Shown piece by piece: positions 37,757-48,789 of a stretch of 64,000 nt of DNA. Each line of letters opens with the position of its first letter. Within the stretch, counting starts at the first letter, position 1. The translations under genes were made by a program, and so were the position numbers. Origin of the DNA: Toxonevra muliebris (lineage: Eukaryota; Arthropoda; Insecta; Diptera; Pallopteridae); NCBI GenBank assembly GCA_963691655.1, contig OY829326.1, positions 99,447,340-99,511,339 of the forward strand. The letters are read 5' to 3'. The notes beneath the pieces are model-generated. The model did no database searches. It was given only the letters and a program-made list of their open reading frames with translations, and was not told the origin of the DNA.

Positions 37757-38615
37757 TTTTTTTTTTTTTTTTTTTTTTTTTAACGAGGAGGAAAGCATAT
37801 AAAGCCACCCAGTCAGTGCGTGACATTCTCACGCTAAAACCACCTCTCGTCCGTACGGATATTCCTCCCGGAACCACCTTTAGGTATTACGTCGGAAGGC
37901 CGTAATGAGCTTAGTGCTCAATCGTCAGTATTGGTTTCTGTCAAATTCTGTTCGGTTTTATCGTCGGTTGACGATATCTGGCTCCATATTTGTAGTGTTC
38001 GCCGTGCGCTCGACTTTGCGCGCACGCTCTGCATCATACTGAGTGGTCATCATATCTGCAGCAACCTTGCATGCAGCATTCCATTTTTCCGCTGTGTTAC
38101 ACATCTGTGTCGTCAGATTCCTTTCTGTAGGGGGTTCTCCAAAGGCTTTCTCCAGCTCATCTCTGTTTTTGTTAAAACGCGGGCATTTAAAAAGTATATG
38201 CTGCGCGTTCTCCTGTTCCTCTGCGCATCTGGGGCAAAACGGGTCTTCTTTTCCGGTGTTGATTTTATGCAAGTACTGCTTTTAAGCACCCATGGCCACT
38301 AAGCAGCTGCGTAATGTGGTAATTCAGTTTACCATGCCAGCGTGACATCCACTCTTCTATATCCGTAATGAGATTGTAGGTCCATCGACCCTTCTCGGAT
38401 GACTCCTATCTTCGCTGCCATTCCATGATGGTACGCTGTCTTTCTTCTGTTCTTATGGCTTCGGTTGATTTTGTGTCACGTCCATATAACCGCTTCATCT
38501 CTTGTGCCTGTAAATCTATGGGCACCTTACTTGCTATGACACAAATAACATCGTCCGATACTGTGCGATACGCGCTAGCAACCCTCAGGGCACTGAGCCT
38601 ATATATTGCACGGAA
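37757..38615 (-). mobile_element. R1-clade non-LTR retrotransposon, 5'-truncated copy
   Basis: On the minus strand the copy starts at about 38615, runs through ORF2 C-terminal coding sequence, a 3' UTR (about 37957-37782) and ends in a 25-base poly-A tail (37781-37757). It is flanked on both sides by identical 22-base (CCTAA)n runs, suggesting insertion into or duplication of a pentamer target. Everything upstream of the reverse transcriptase thumb region is missing. Confidence 0.88.
37958..38610 (-). pseudogene. R1-clade ORF2 C-terminal fragment
   Basis: Minus-strand translation begins IYRLSALRVASAYRTVSDDV followed by VIASKVPIDLQAQE, the region just after the reverse transcriptase that is characteristic of R1-clade elements. 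After one stop and the segment WMSRWHGKLNYHITQLLSGH comes a frameshift near 38282. A 104-codon open frame (38272-37958) then holds the C-terminal zinc knuckle FCPRCAEEQENAQHILFKCP, a C-x2-C-x8-H-x4-C pattern with all four ligands kept. The frame ends at a natural stop at 37958. R1-clade relatives TRAS and SART target TTAGG telomere repeats in other insects; whether this copy belongs to such a lineage is inference. Confidence 0.85.
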
Positions 38616-38637
38616 CCTAACCTAACCTAACCTAACC
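38616..38637. repeat. (CCTAA)4 telomere-type pentamer, right flank
   Basis: Identical in length and sequence to 37735-37756, on the 5' side of the minus-strand retroelement. Confidence 0.95.
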
Positions 38638-38841
38638 CAACTTTGAAAATTAAGTGCCAAAGGTACCCCACTTTACCCTACATAATTACCTAACCCCATT
38701 TACATCAAAGACAGTTTTATAAAACTTTGTGCGAATACTTAAAATTAACTCGCATAATCACGAACAATAGGAAACCATAACATGTACGGATAAAATATAT
38801 GATTATCTTTACTAGTCAAAAAATATATCTATATTGACAAG

Positions 38842-40262
38842 TGGCCGGATTAATTTTCTAGCTTTCTTTTGCTGCCTGGATAGCATGCCTGACTATCTTG
38901 CCTTAGTTGGCTGGATAATGCAATTCCTTTGCTTTTGCTGGGCAGATAAAACAGCTACATTGCCTCCTATCTACCTTCACTGACTAGATATTATATCGGT
39001 ATTGCCAACTGACTAGATAAAACAGCTACCTTACCTTTGTTGTATAGATAATACCCGGCTGGCTGAACTAAAATGTTACGTAATACACCTATCTTGTGTT
39101 CAATGAATAAAAACCATGTCAGTCTTGCCTTCACTGTTCAGACAATATGTGTATTGCCAAGTGGACAAATGAAACCACAATCTTATCTTTACTTCTCTGG
39201 TAATATCCTTATTTAGCCATATAAAACCACTTTCTTAACTCCAAAGAGCTAATAACATACAGACCCAATCTTCACTGGCCAGCTTCCTTCCATTAAATTT
39301 CCTATATTTGCAATGTTGCATTAAAGAGCATTATAATTGCACTTATCTTGCCTCATTGGACTAACAAAGCAATTATATTATATTGCCTGCAATGGGTCGA
39401 AAATATGCCTATTTTTCATTAAGTTGCCAGAAAATACGCCAATCTTGCCTTAAGTAAATGGAAACAACATCCATCTTCCCTTCAATTGCTTGACAATGCA
39501 CCTATCTTAACTTCACTAGCCGGTTAAAACAACATTATTGTATTTAGTGAAAGGTGAACACACATAACCTAACTTTACTGGTCGAATAGGACTCCTATCT
39601 TTCCATAACTGGACGGGTAGTCCTCCAATCTTACCTTCGCTGTCCATCTAATACACTTACTTTGCCTTATGGAGCTGGATAAAACACCTGTCTTGCATCT
39701 TACGTCTTATCTTTTTTCCTTTAATTGGCTGATAATACTCATCACTTATCTTCACTGTCCAGATAATATACCTATATTGCATTAAATTGCTGGATAATTC
39801 ACTAGTGTTTTCGACAGTGCTCGAAAAATGCTCCCATATTGCATTATCTGTCCGAATAAGACTCCAATATTGCCTCCATTGGCCGGATAACACACTAATC
39901 TTGTCTCAATTGTTTGGGAAAAACAATTATCTTGCCGAATAATGATTAATACACATAACCTAAATACATTTACAATAATTACATCATTTTTTCGGATAAT
40001 TCACCTATCACCTTTTCACTGGTCGACTATTATCTTAACATTCTTCCACAGGCTGGTTACAACACCTAATTTGCCTTAAGTGGTTAAATAATAAACATCT
40101 CTTACCTTAAGCCGTCGGACAAAAGAAACCGTATTGGACAGATACTACATCTAACCTATCGTCATTGGGTAATTATATTACCGATTCTGCCTAAATGACT
40201 GAATAATAAAACTTTCTTGCCTTAAGTCGCCAGATAATACAAGTGACGGGTAATATACACAT
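38842..40262. repeat. Degenerate ~31-bp minisatellite
   Basis: About 1.4 kb of diverged units resembling TGGATAATACACCTATCTTG plus CCTTCACTGG, with a period near 31-32 bases (for example successive GATAATAYACCTATMTTGC blocks around 39760-39900). Roughly 45 units by length. It follows directly on the end of duplication unit 2. No coding role is seen. Confidence 0.85.
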
Positions 40263-43200
40263 CGTCGAGAAAATATAATATATAATTTGTTCTATATATT
40301 TTCATCTCTGAAATTTCTTGAAAGCATTTACTTTAGACTATTTTATAAATATTATTAACTAACGTAACTCATATACTTTTTAAATTGCATGGAACCCCTA
40401 AAAGTATGCTTTAAGAATTCAATCAAAAATTTTCACTTTCACACTGTGATAATAATGAAATTCCGGAAATTTCACTAAATACACACGCACATGCATAGTC
40501 ACATGCTCACACGTGCATACATACAAGTGAAGTAACGGATCTCTGCATACGCATTCGCCACATACATTCGTATAATTGTTTGTGAATTTTTAAATAAAGC
40601 AAACTGCGCTCACAGAAATTTTTCCATTTATGTTGGTAAACAAATTTGCTCAGTTCCTTATTCAACTTTGTTCAACTTTGTCAAACAAAGCCGAAAAACC
40701 AATTGAACCACTTTTCTAAGATATAATTTATCACTACAGAATAACTATATATATATAAAAAAAATTTTACTAACTTAGAAGATAAAGTCTAAGTCGATTC
40801 AAATATTTCTTTAAAGAATCTGTAAATAACTATAAGAAAATATTGAATTTTGTCTTTTTTTCTGAGTAAAGTTAATACATTGAAGAAGCAAATTTGTTTT
40901 AAATATTTCTTTTATATTCGCATCCGCATTCGCGTCTACTTTCACATCCATAAAACCGACATCCGTTACATCACTAATACATGCCCACATATATATACAT
41001 ATTTAATTTATGCAAAATTCTTAGTATCACACATTCATAAACGCTTCATTGGCACACCAGTTTTCGTTGGCGTTGTCGTCTCGTTTGAAACTCCTGCTAT
41101 ATTATCAATTTGCTTGCTTTTCTAACGTTTTCTAAATAATATTGCTATTTTTTTTATTTAATTTTTTTTGTTTGAACTCACATTCAATTAGCATAGTTAT
41201 TGCATATAAGAAGAGTAAGCTTTTTTGACAAGGAAATACAAGCACGAATTTGAATATACATATAGGAAATGCTTGGTGTGGTAGTAAATGTATATGCTTA
41301 TAAAATGTGAAAGTGTGCTCCCGTTCATTATAGATGTATAAAATATTTGTGATTTTTTTTTTTTTTTTTTTTGTTATTCTGGAAAATATTTCATTAATGA
41401 AATTAAATGTATGTTATTTTATTTCCTCCCCGCTTGTTCTTTACCTCGAAATTGTGGTGTAGCAAGGAAAATGCAAACCAAGTTTTGTTGCGGTTTCACT
41501 GCGCAAAATGAAAAATTTTAAATTAAATATATTTATGTGATGCAAAGTTTGGGAAGTATTAGAAAGTTTTTGAAAATTTAATTTATTTATAACAGAAAAC
41601 TTAGTACATTTTTTCGTTGATGCTTTAACCGTTTTAATTATTATCGATACCTTCAAGTAGTTAATCGGCGAATTGCAATAAATTTCAACACAAACATGTT
41701 TGACTTGACTTTAACATACTATCAATTACTAATTCACAGCATCATTTATAATCCAAGAGCTGAGAAAGAAAATGAATTTTATATATAGTATACAATATAC
41801 ACGTATGTACATATATTGCATACACTCATTCATTCATTTCATCATTTTAGCTTCAAAATCCCACAGGATATCATTAAATACTACAATATAAATTCCTGTT
41901 TCAAACAGAGAAGCAGCATCAGCTATAGTAATCGCAAATGGCAAAATGAAAACAGCAAATCAGAGTCGCAAGCAGTAAGCCTCAGCAACGCATGCATATC
42001 CTTCCGGTTGTAGGTATAGTAATAGAAAGAAATCCTTCAGCTTTTTAGCCTTCATTTGTTGTAACAAATGATTTTCAATGTTTCCACATATGTACATATG
42101 TATGAGAGTATGTGTGTGTGTGTGTGTGTGTACGTAAGAATATCTGTAAATATATATTTGTTGGCTTAATGCGGAAAATTTTCATTTTCATCATCATTTC
42201 TCATCATCATCGTCATCGTTGTTGTCATCGACGTAAGGCGGCAAATACTTTAGGGCAAAAGCATCATTTTGTTTCCATTTCTAATTCTCAGCTGTTAGTT
42301 TTATTTTCTTATTCTTATTTCTTTCTTGCCTCTTCTAATTCAGTTGCAAGAATGTCCCATAAAAGCAGAACGAACGCATCAGGCTTCGCATACTTAAATA
42401 AAAAAATAAAAAACAAAAGGATAAACGTTGACAAATGATGCAATTTCAATTTGAATTTGTTTGTTTGTTGAATTTTTTATATGTGTGTGTTATCCTTTCT
42501 GCCGCCTGCATCATATCCTTTACAATTACATTTTTCACAATGCTTTTCTTATTTCTCTCCTTTCATTCTGTGCCATTTTTTCTTAACTTTGATTTCATTT
42601 CGTGTTTGTTATATTCCTCCAATTCTTTTTGGGAATTTAAGCTTAAATTGCGTTTTAGCTTACTTTAGTGTTACCATACATACTTATTTTGTATATTATG
42701 CGGTGCTGATTCCCTCCCAGAGAATCAAAGAAAGAAAAGTGAAAACATATTCCTTTTAGCATGCGTTATGCGTTCTGATGTCCTCTCACTGCGCCTAAAT
42801 ATATGCCATACCACAATTTGCTGCTAGCTGCTGGTTTGCGACTGTGTTCTTTGTTATATGCTGGAATTTGGAGCATTTGCGATGCTGCCGCCTGCTGCTG
42901 CACGTTTCATGTGGCATGTCGTGTCCTTGTCAGCAACATTTTAGATTACATTTAGTTTTTTTTCTTTCTTTCTTTCTTTTTCCAGTTTTATCATCCTTCC
43001 ACTTTTATCATTCTACTGGTTTTTTTTTTTTGCTTGTGTTTTTGTGTTCGTGCTCAATTTTCGAATTCAAATTAGTTGTCGCGCAATGAATTTCTGATGA
43101 TTTGCTTAACTTTCTATTTTTTTTAAGCACTTTTGCTGCTTATTTTTGCGATTCTTTTCACTTCTTTTTGATATTTTTTCGCCATCTTGAGCGTCATTTC

Positions 43201-43680
43201 GGTGCCTATTTTGTATTCTGTGGAGAATGTTCCATTTGCCTTTTCTTTTTGTTTTTGTAAATTTTTGGTTTTATAAATTTTTTTTTTTTTTTTAATTTCT
43301 TTTATTCCCATTCTTTCTGTAGTTTTTCTTTTCTTGAAATTCTTTTAAGTTTTGTAAATGACATTTTAAGGAATTTTAATTCAATAAACTTTATCCTTTA
43401 ATAGACTTTTTGTTGTTGTTCAAAATAAAGTTTTTTGTTTGCTGTTAGTTGATAAAGTGTTTGTCTTATTTGTTTGAGAAAATATAGGTTAAAAATGTAT
43501 AAATTTCGGAAGTTGTATATATGTATATTTATGTAACTTTTTATGGGCTTATAACAGATATTATTTCTAATGCTTGTGTTACTTGTTGTATCCCAAAACT
43601 TAAGGAAAAATATTCAAGTTAGCCATTTTTTTTGATAGAGTAGAGATAAAATAATAGTCACTGAAATTTTGTATCAATTC
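40263..43680. other. Spacer with simple repeats
   Basis: Poly-T (about 41349-41372), a TG run (about 42111-42131), CATCAT-rich sequence (about 42187-42230) and a long pyrimidine-rich stretch (about 42950-43320). Frames of 60-108 codons here are low-complexity. No gene recognised. Confidence 0.55.
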
Positions 43681-44270
43681 CTGCCCAAAGCAACTGTGAA
43701 CTGGAAGAAAGTTCACTGGCAGAAGTTCGCATAGCAGCAGCACAGATATCTGATAACTAAAATGTGGTGTGACACGAAACATGATAAAGTCGGTTTTTGT
43801 GTCACAATATGTCTCAGCGAGCAAGGGTATTTCCGTGTAGTTGTAATCGATTAAATCGCGAAGCCGAAGTGGCGGTTAAGATGACAAAACGAAAAAGTTT
43901 GAAACTAACCATGAACAGTTTAGGTCTGAGGCAGCTCCACGAAATAACAGTAGGTGTTTTTAGTACTGGTACTCAGGGTAATGGTGCCAATCGAGCTCAA
44001 GAACATAAGCTCTGCGATAATACGAACAACGGTGGAATAGAGGATACACTCTTCCATAGTACGAGGTGACAAAATACCTGGGAAAACATGTTGTATAATC
44101 AACAATGAAGAGTCCTTAACAGCAAAAAAAAACTGGTGTCACGTGGCAAGAAACGTTGAAAACGCATAAGAAGAAGCAGATCCTGAGCAATGATATTCCT
44201 GTAAGGACGTAAATAGGCTCTAGGTGGAACTAAAGCCAAAGTGAAAGAGATGGGTGCAACCGCCATATTC
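43681..44270. other. Relatively G+C-rich segment of unknown origin
   Basis: Less A+T-rich than its surroundings and contains overlapping frames on both strands (43797-44069 plus, 43920-44105 minus). No conserved domain, splice pattern or transposon motif was recognised. It could be decayed coding or transposon DNA. Confidence 0.3.
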
Positions 44271-44348
44271 CAAAGCTGTTATGGCAGTTTTAGCGATGTT
44301 TAAGACATCTTTATTTAATAGTGTGTAAAGAAAATATGTAAAATTTTA

Positions 44349-45566
44349 TTGGGAGTATGAATGTATAAACTCGTAATTGTGACTAACTTCATATCTATCA
44401 TACGCGCCATTTGACATTGACATCAAAGAGCGCCAAAAATACTATAAGAATTGATCTGTCAAATAATTTTCATAATTTTACAAAAGTGTTTTACTATAGC
44501 TGAAAATGTCGAATTTCGTGCCAACAAAACAGCATTTGCGGGAAGTTTTAATTTAAAGAAAAACGCAACTGAAGCACATCCTTTACTCACTGAAGCTTAT
44601 CCTGACTGTGCTATAGACGTAAGAATGTTTCAAAAGTGGTGATTTTGATGTTGAAGACAGGGAACGTTCAGGCGGCCCGAAAAAGTTCGAAGATGAAGAA
44701 TTAAAGGCATTACTCGAAGAAGATTCATGTCAAACGCAACAAGAACTTGCAGAATCTCTAGGAGTTGATCAATCAACCATTTCTAAACGATTAAAAGCAT
44801 TGGGAATGATTCAAAAGCAAGGAAGTTGGGTGCCGTACGAGTTGGACCCGAGAGACGTCGAACGACGATTTTTTACATGTGAACTGCTGATTGAACGACA
44901 GAAAAGAAAGGGTTTTCTGCATCGTATTGTGACTGACGATGAAAAGTGGATACGTTACGATAACCTAAAGCGTAAAAAATCATGGGGACCGTCCGGACAT
45001 GCATCAACATCAACGGCAAAGCCGAACATCCATGGATCCAAGCTAATGCTGTGTATTTGGTGGGATATGAAGGGTGTCGTGTATTATGAGCTGTTGAAAC
45101 CGAATCAAACGATCACTGGCGACCGCTACCGACTACAATTGATGCGTTTGATCCGAGCATTAAAGGATAAAAGGCCAGAATATGAGAATAGACACGACAA
45201 TGCTCGGCCGCATGTTGCAAGGCAAGTAAAAACATACTTGGAAATGCTGAAATGGGAAGTGCTACCCCACCCGCCGTATTCTTCAGACATTGCTCCTTCT
45301 GATTACCACTTGTTCCGATCGATGACACATGGCCTGACTGAACAGCACTTCCGTTCTTTCGAAGAACTCAAAAAATGGGTCGATTCGTGGATAGCCTCAA
45401 AAGATGAGGAGTTCTTTCGACGCGGAATCCGTATGCTACCAGAAAGATGGGAAAAGGTTGTGGCTAACGATGGACAATACTTTAAAAAATAAATTTATAA
45501 TCACTTTTTCACAATAAATGTCCAAATTACAAAAAAAAATACGAGTTTATACATTCATACTCCCAA
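44349..45566 (+). mobile_element. mariner transposon 1 (1218 bp, perfect 27-bp TIRs)
   Basis: TTGGGAGTATGAATGTATAA... at 44349-44375 is repeated exactly in reverse complement at 45540-45566. TA flanks both ends (44347-44348 and 45567-45568). The length is slightly under the usual 1.3 kb because of deletions in the N-terminal coding part. This is the best preserved transposon in the window. Confidence 0.95.
44506..45492 (+). pseudogene. mariner (DD34D) transposase with broken N-terminus
   Basis: The start at 44506 gives MSNFVPTKQHLREVLI, then a stop; a small deletion near 44545 shifts the frame to FNLKKNATEAHPLL...VRMFQKW, and a second deletion at about 44640 removes the residues expected after QKW. 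From 44641 the frame is open to the stop at 45490-45492. It includes the second helix-turn-helix (QELAESLGVDQSTISKRL), the WVPYEL linker (normally WVPHEL), VTDDEKW (first Asp), RHDNARPH (second Asp) and YSSDIAPSDYHLF (third Asp). The second and third Asp are 34 residues apart, the DD34D pattern of mariner. The catalytic domain looks complete; loss of activity would come from the N-terminal DNA-binding part. Confidence 0.92.
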
Positions 45567-45609
45567 TATTATTTTTAAATTTAATTTTCTACCAAAATTT
45601 TCAAATTTA

Positions 45610-46532
45610 CCACCTTGGTCAAAAAGTTCCCCGAATTTATTCAGAAAATTAAAAATACAATTATTCATCTAAATCTATATTGTCCCCTTCAAAGTAATCC
45701 CCATCGACTGCAACACACAACACCAGCGCTTGATCCAATCCTTGAAACATTTTTTATTTTCGGTTCTCGGTATGTCCATCAGTACTTCCAGCGATTTTTC
45801 CATTACTTCCTCTCGGCCGCTGAAACGCGTTCCCCTTAATGGTTTTTTAACTCGATTGAACAGAAAGAAGTCATAGGGAGCCAAATCAGGTAAATTCGGT
45901 GGCTGCTGGATGGTATTTCTTGCATTTTTCGTCAAAAAATTACGAATACTGATGGCACTGTATGACGGTGCGTTATCATGGTAGAAAATCGACGAGTTTT
46001 CTGTCCACAATTCTGGTCTCTTTCCGTGAATTGCTTCACGCAAACGTCTCATAATGCCCAAATGATACTCTCTGATGGTTAATTTGCGGATGTTGATCAA
46101 CATTTTTTTTACTTTATCAACGTTTTCGTCGGTTTTCGATGTCGATGGTCTGCTACTGCGTTCATCATCTTCGATTGACTCACGACCACTTTTGAACCGC
46201 TCGTGCCACTGGTAAACGACCGTTTTCTCTAGAAAATCGTTGCCGAAACACCCTTCCAACATTTCCAACGTTCGCGCACCATTAAATCCGTTTTTTACGC
46301 AAAATTTAATACAATACAATTTAATAAAATTTTAAGAAATCGCCAACACATACAGAGATAGATGTACTCTTGGCTACGTAACTTTTGCAAATGTCAAGCT
46401 ATGACGCTAAGATTTAGAGAGAGTGTCAACAACAGATGTACCAACTTAACAAAAACAGAAATAACAGAACTCAAATCGGAACGATGGGAGCGTCACACGG
46501 TGGTTATTCCGGCAACTTTTTGATCAAGGTGG
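45610..46532 (-). mobile_element. mariner transposon 2 (923 bp, internally deleted)
   Basis: Ends CCACCTTGGTCAAAAAGTTC (45610 onward) and its inverted partner finishing TTTTTGATCAAGGTGG at 46532 match at 24 of 27 positions. TA flanks both ends (45608-45609 and 46533-46534). The element starts only 43 bases after mariner 1 but has different TIRs and is in the opposite coding orientation, so this is a separate insertion by another subfamily. Confidence 0.92.
45675..46319 (-). pseudogene. mariner transposase with central deletion
   Basis: One uninterrupted 214-codon frame. The N-terminal half (KFCVKNGFNGARTLEMLEGC, VYQWHERFKSGRESIEDDER, TSKTDENVDKVKKML) is the first helix-turn-helix region of a mariner transposase. 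It jumps directly from LTIREY to the C-terminal catalytic part: HDNAPSY (second Asp) and LPDLAPYDFFLF (third Asp, 34 residues later), then KKPLRGTRF. The second helix-turn-helix, the WVPHEL-type linker and the first catalytic Asp are missing, about 120-130 residues compared with a normal ~345-residue protein. The deletion kept the frame open, giving a short DNA-binding protein plus partial catalytic domain. Confidence 0.9.
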
Positions 46533-46534
46533 TA

Positions 46535-48789
46535 TATTTATAGTAGTAGACGTACGTTAGCATATTAACTAAGCTATAATTTCCTGTATATAATAAGCTA
46601 GAAAGAATTTCACAACTACTCTCAAGCATAGGGCGTTTACAATTTACAAGATATTTTTAAATGCTACTGAAAATGAAAATATTTTTATTATTACAAAAAA
46701 TGTTTCTTTCGAATTCCAACAAATGTGGAAAGCTTTCAAGATTCTCCAGCTATACGCAAGGACTGCTCAAGCTGAAAAAATCAAAATCGCTCTTTAGGGG
46801 TTTTTAAGTCAATGCGCTCTACTTGACGTATAAGTAAAATTTAATTTATGCATACATTTGAATCCAATTAACTTACAAATACAATAAGAGCAAACGAAAA
46901 TAAAAGAAATAACAACAAATTGAAGATTTTGAAAACAAAAAAAAAAAAATTAAGAAAGAATAATTTGTTTATATATTATTTTGTTGTTTTTTGTTTTGTT
47001 TTTGCCACTTAGTCTACATTCCTCTACTTTTTCATTTTGTGCTTTTTGGTTTCTGCATGTCTGCGCGTTGAAAAACAATTTATCTCGATTTACATACTTA
47101 ATGACAGTTTTACATATTTTGTGACAAGTCAGCCATATTTAATGAAGATATTCGATTTAGTTTTATGTTTCTACAGCTGAAGCACAGAGAGAAATAGAAA
47201 AGGAAAAGGAGAGAGGGAAGAAGAGAAAGACCAAAGTGTCAAAGTGCGTGTGTCTGTTTGCATAAAAAAAAAAAAAAAACAAAATTTACAGAAAATATTT
47301 TCAAACTCATGTTTACTTCATTTTCTTTGAGTGCTTTGAGCGAAAATGTTTTTCATATGTCGTTCATCTTGTTATCATCTAATACGAACTTTATGCTTTT
47401 GACTTTACTGTCGTATATAGAAATCGAAATATGTTTTTGGTATGTGTGCGTGTGTGTGAATGTGAGTGTCATAAATATGTGACACTGGCGTCGACACTCT
47501 GTTGAGATTTGACTATTTGACTGCTGCTGTCATTGGCATGTGCAGAAATAATTTTAGTTTGATAATATTTGTGGAATTCAATTTCTGTTTTCGGAGCATT
47601 AAAGATTTATTAATTTTTTTATTGTAATATATTTTTTATTCTTATTTTAGTTAATAATAAAACTAGAATAATAAAATAAATTTAATACTTTTGAATTGAA
47701 TTGTGTGTAACCGTATGACAATTCATATGCTTACCATTCGTGAAAGAATTATTTATGGGATTACGTAAATTAATTATATCCGCAGTGTGTATTTTATATC
47801 CTTGCATTAAAAAGTTAATTTTTCAACTTGTTACATTTATATACTAATGAGTATCTCATATATTACATAGTCTTATTAATGTTTCTTTCTGTTTCTTTTT
47901 AGGTAAATCATATGTAATGACCTCAGTATGCAACTAATGGTATGAATATTTATGTTAATAAATTTTTTTTTGTTTTTGTTTAGTGATTAAGAAATGAATT
48001 TTATTTTGAAGCAATTTTGTTTTAAATCTAATTTGAAAGTATTTAATTTCTTTAGTAAATCTAAGGACAGCATAATTAAATGCCCATAGTAAAATCCCAT
48101 TTATTTTTTTCTTAGGATTAGTTTCTCAGTGAGATCAGGCTTAAATTTTGACTAGAAATTGGCACTGAGTACAACTTGTGTGATATTTTTATGTGTTTGT
48201 TTTTATTTGTATATCTGCGCCCGCATTTCGATAAATAAAAGTAAATATGAATGAAAAATTTTGCACCAAGCAAAAGGTAAGGTCTGAAGCTTCTTTCCTT
48301 ATTCTATTAATGAATATAAAGTAACCTTCAGTATTTCGAATTTTTATTCTACATTTGTGTAAAAATTCTAAAAGACTATCATCGAGATTTTTCACCTTCC
48401 ACAGATAGGCGCAAGTTATTTTTGCTGCAGCGGTTTTCTGGTCTTTACAGTGACAGAAACTCGGTACCATTTAAATCATCTGGCATACTAAGGACTATTT
48501 CTCTCATATTTGCGCAATGATTGTGAAACTCTGACTGCGACCTGATCTTTTTCTGAAATGGAATATCAGTTTTTATTTACAATCACAGAAAACATAGAGT
48601 AACTCATCTGGGTATTTTCAAATCCATAAGGGGGCGACCTACAGACTCAGGCTGAACGGAGTATGCCATGATGAAGTGGGTGCGAGACACAGCCAGTTAT
48701 TCTAATATTCGTCAGCACAGTGTCCACTGTTTTCAATTCCCGTTGACAATCGTGTGCCTTATTTTCATTTTATAAGAAGTTATGATGTC
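46535..48789. other. A+T-rich spacer
   Basis: Purine-rich (about 47170-47232), poly-A (about 47264-47279) and poly-T tracts are present. Frames near 47258-47482 and 48189-48470 (minus) lack domains. No gene recognised. Confidence 0.55.

Larger units (their letters stand above)
36428..38678. mobile_element. TA-flanked TIR element GGGTAAAATGGGG, with nested retroelement
   Basis: The left end GGGTAAAATGGGGTACCTTT faces AAAGGTACCCCACTTTACCC, giving TIRs of about 23 bases with one mismatch, flanked by TA (36426-36427 and 38679-38680). The element proper seems to end at 37724, also followed by TA. Its right end (about 50 bases) is then present a second time at 38641-38678, with the R1-clade fragment between the two copies. 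CACTGGGGTACATTTG is a sub-terminal direct repeat. The interior has no transposase, so it is non-autonomous. It belongs to the same family as 49448-50376. Confidence 0.85.
35277..38790. repeat. Large direct duplication, unit 2, interrupted by a 2.25-kb insertion
   Basis: Collinear with unit 1 up to CTTAAGATGTATTTATA at about 36427 and resuming at TAATTACC...ACATTTACA-like sequence near 38682. The material between is the TIR element 36428-38678, so it inserted after the duplication. Unit 2 also lacks about 360 bases present in unit 1. No coding frame is recognised in the duplicated part. Confidence 0.8.

Noticed and set aside
37735..38637. A true telomere end because of (CCTAA)n
   Set aside because: Only two 22-base runs are present, both interstitial and flanking a retroelement, with unique sequence on both sides.
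43797..44105. Opposed frames in a G+C-richer block as a gene
   Set aside because: No domain or splice pattern recognised; kept only as an unassigned segment.
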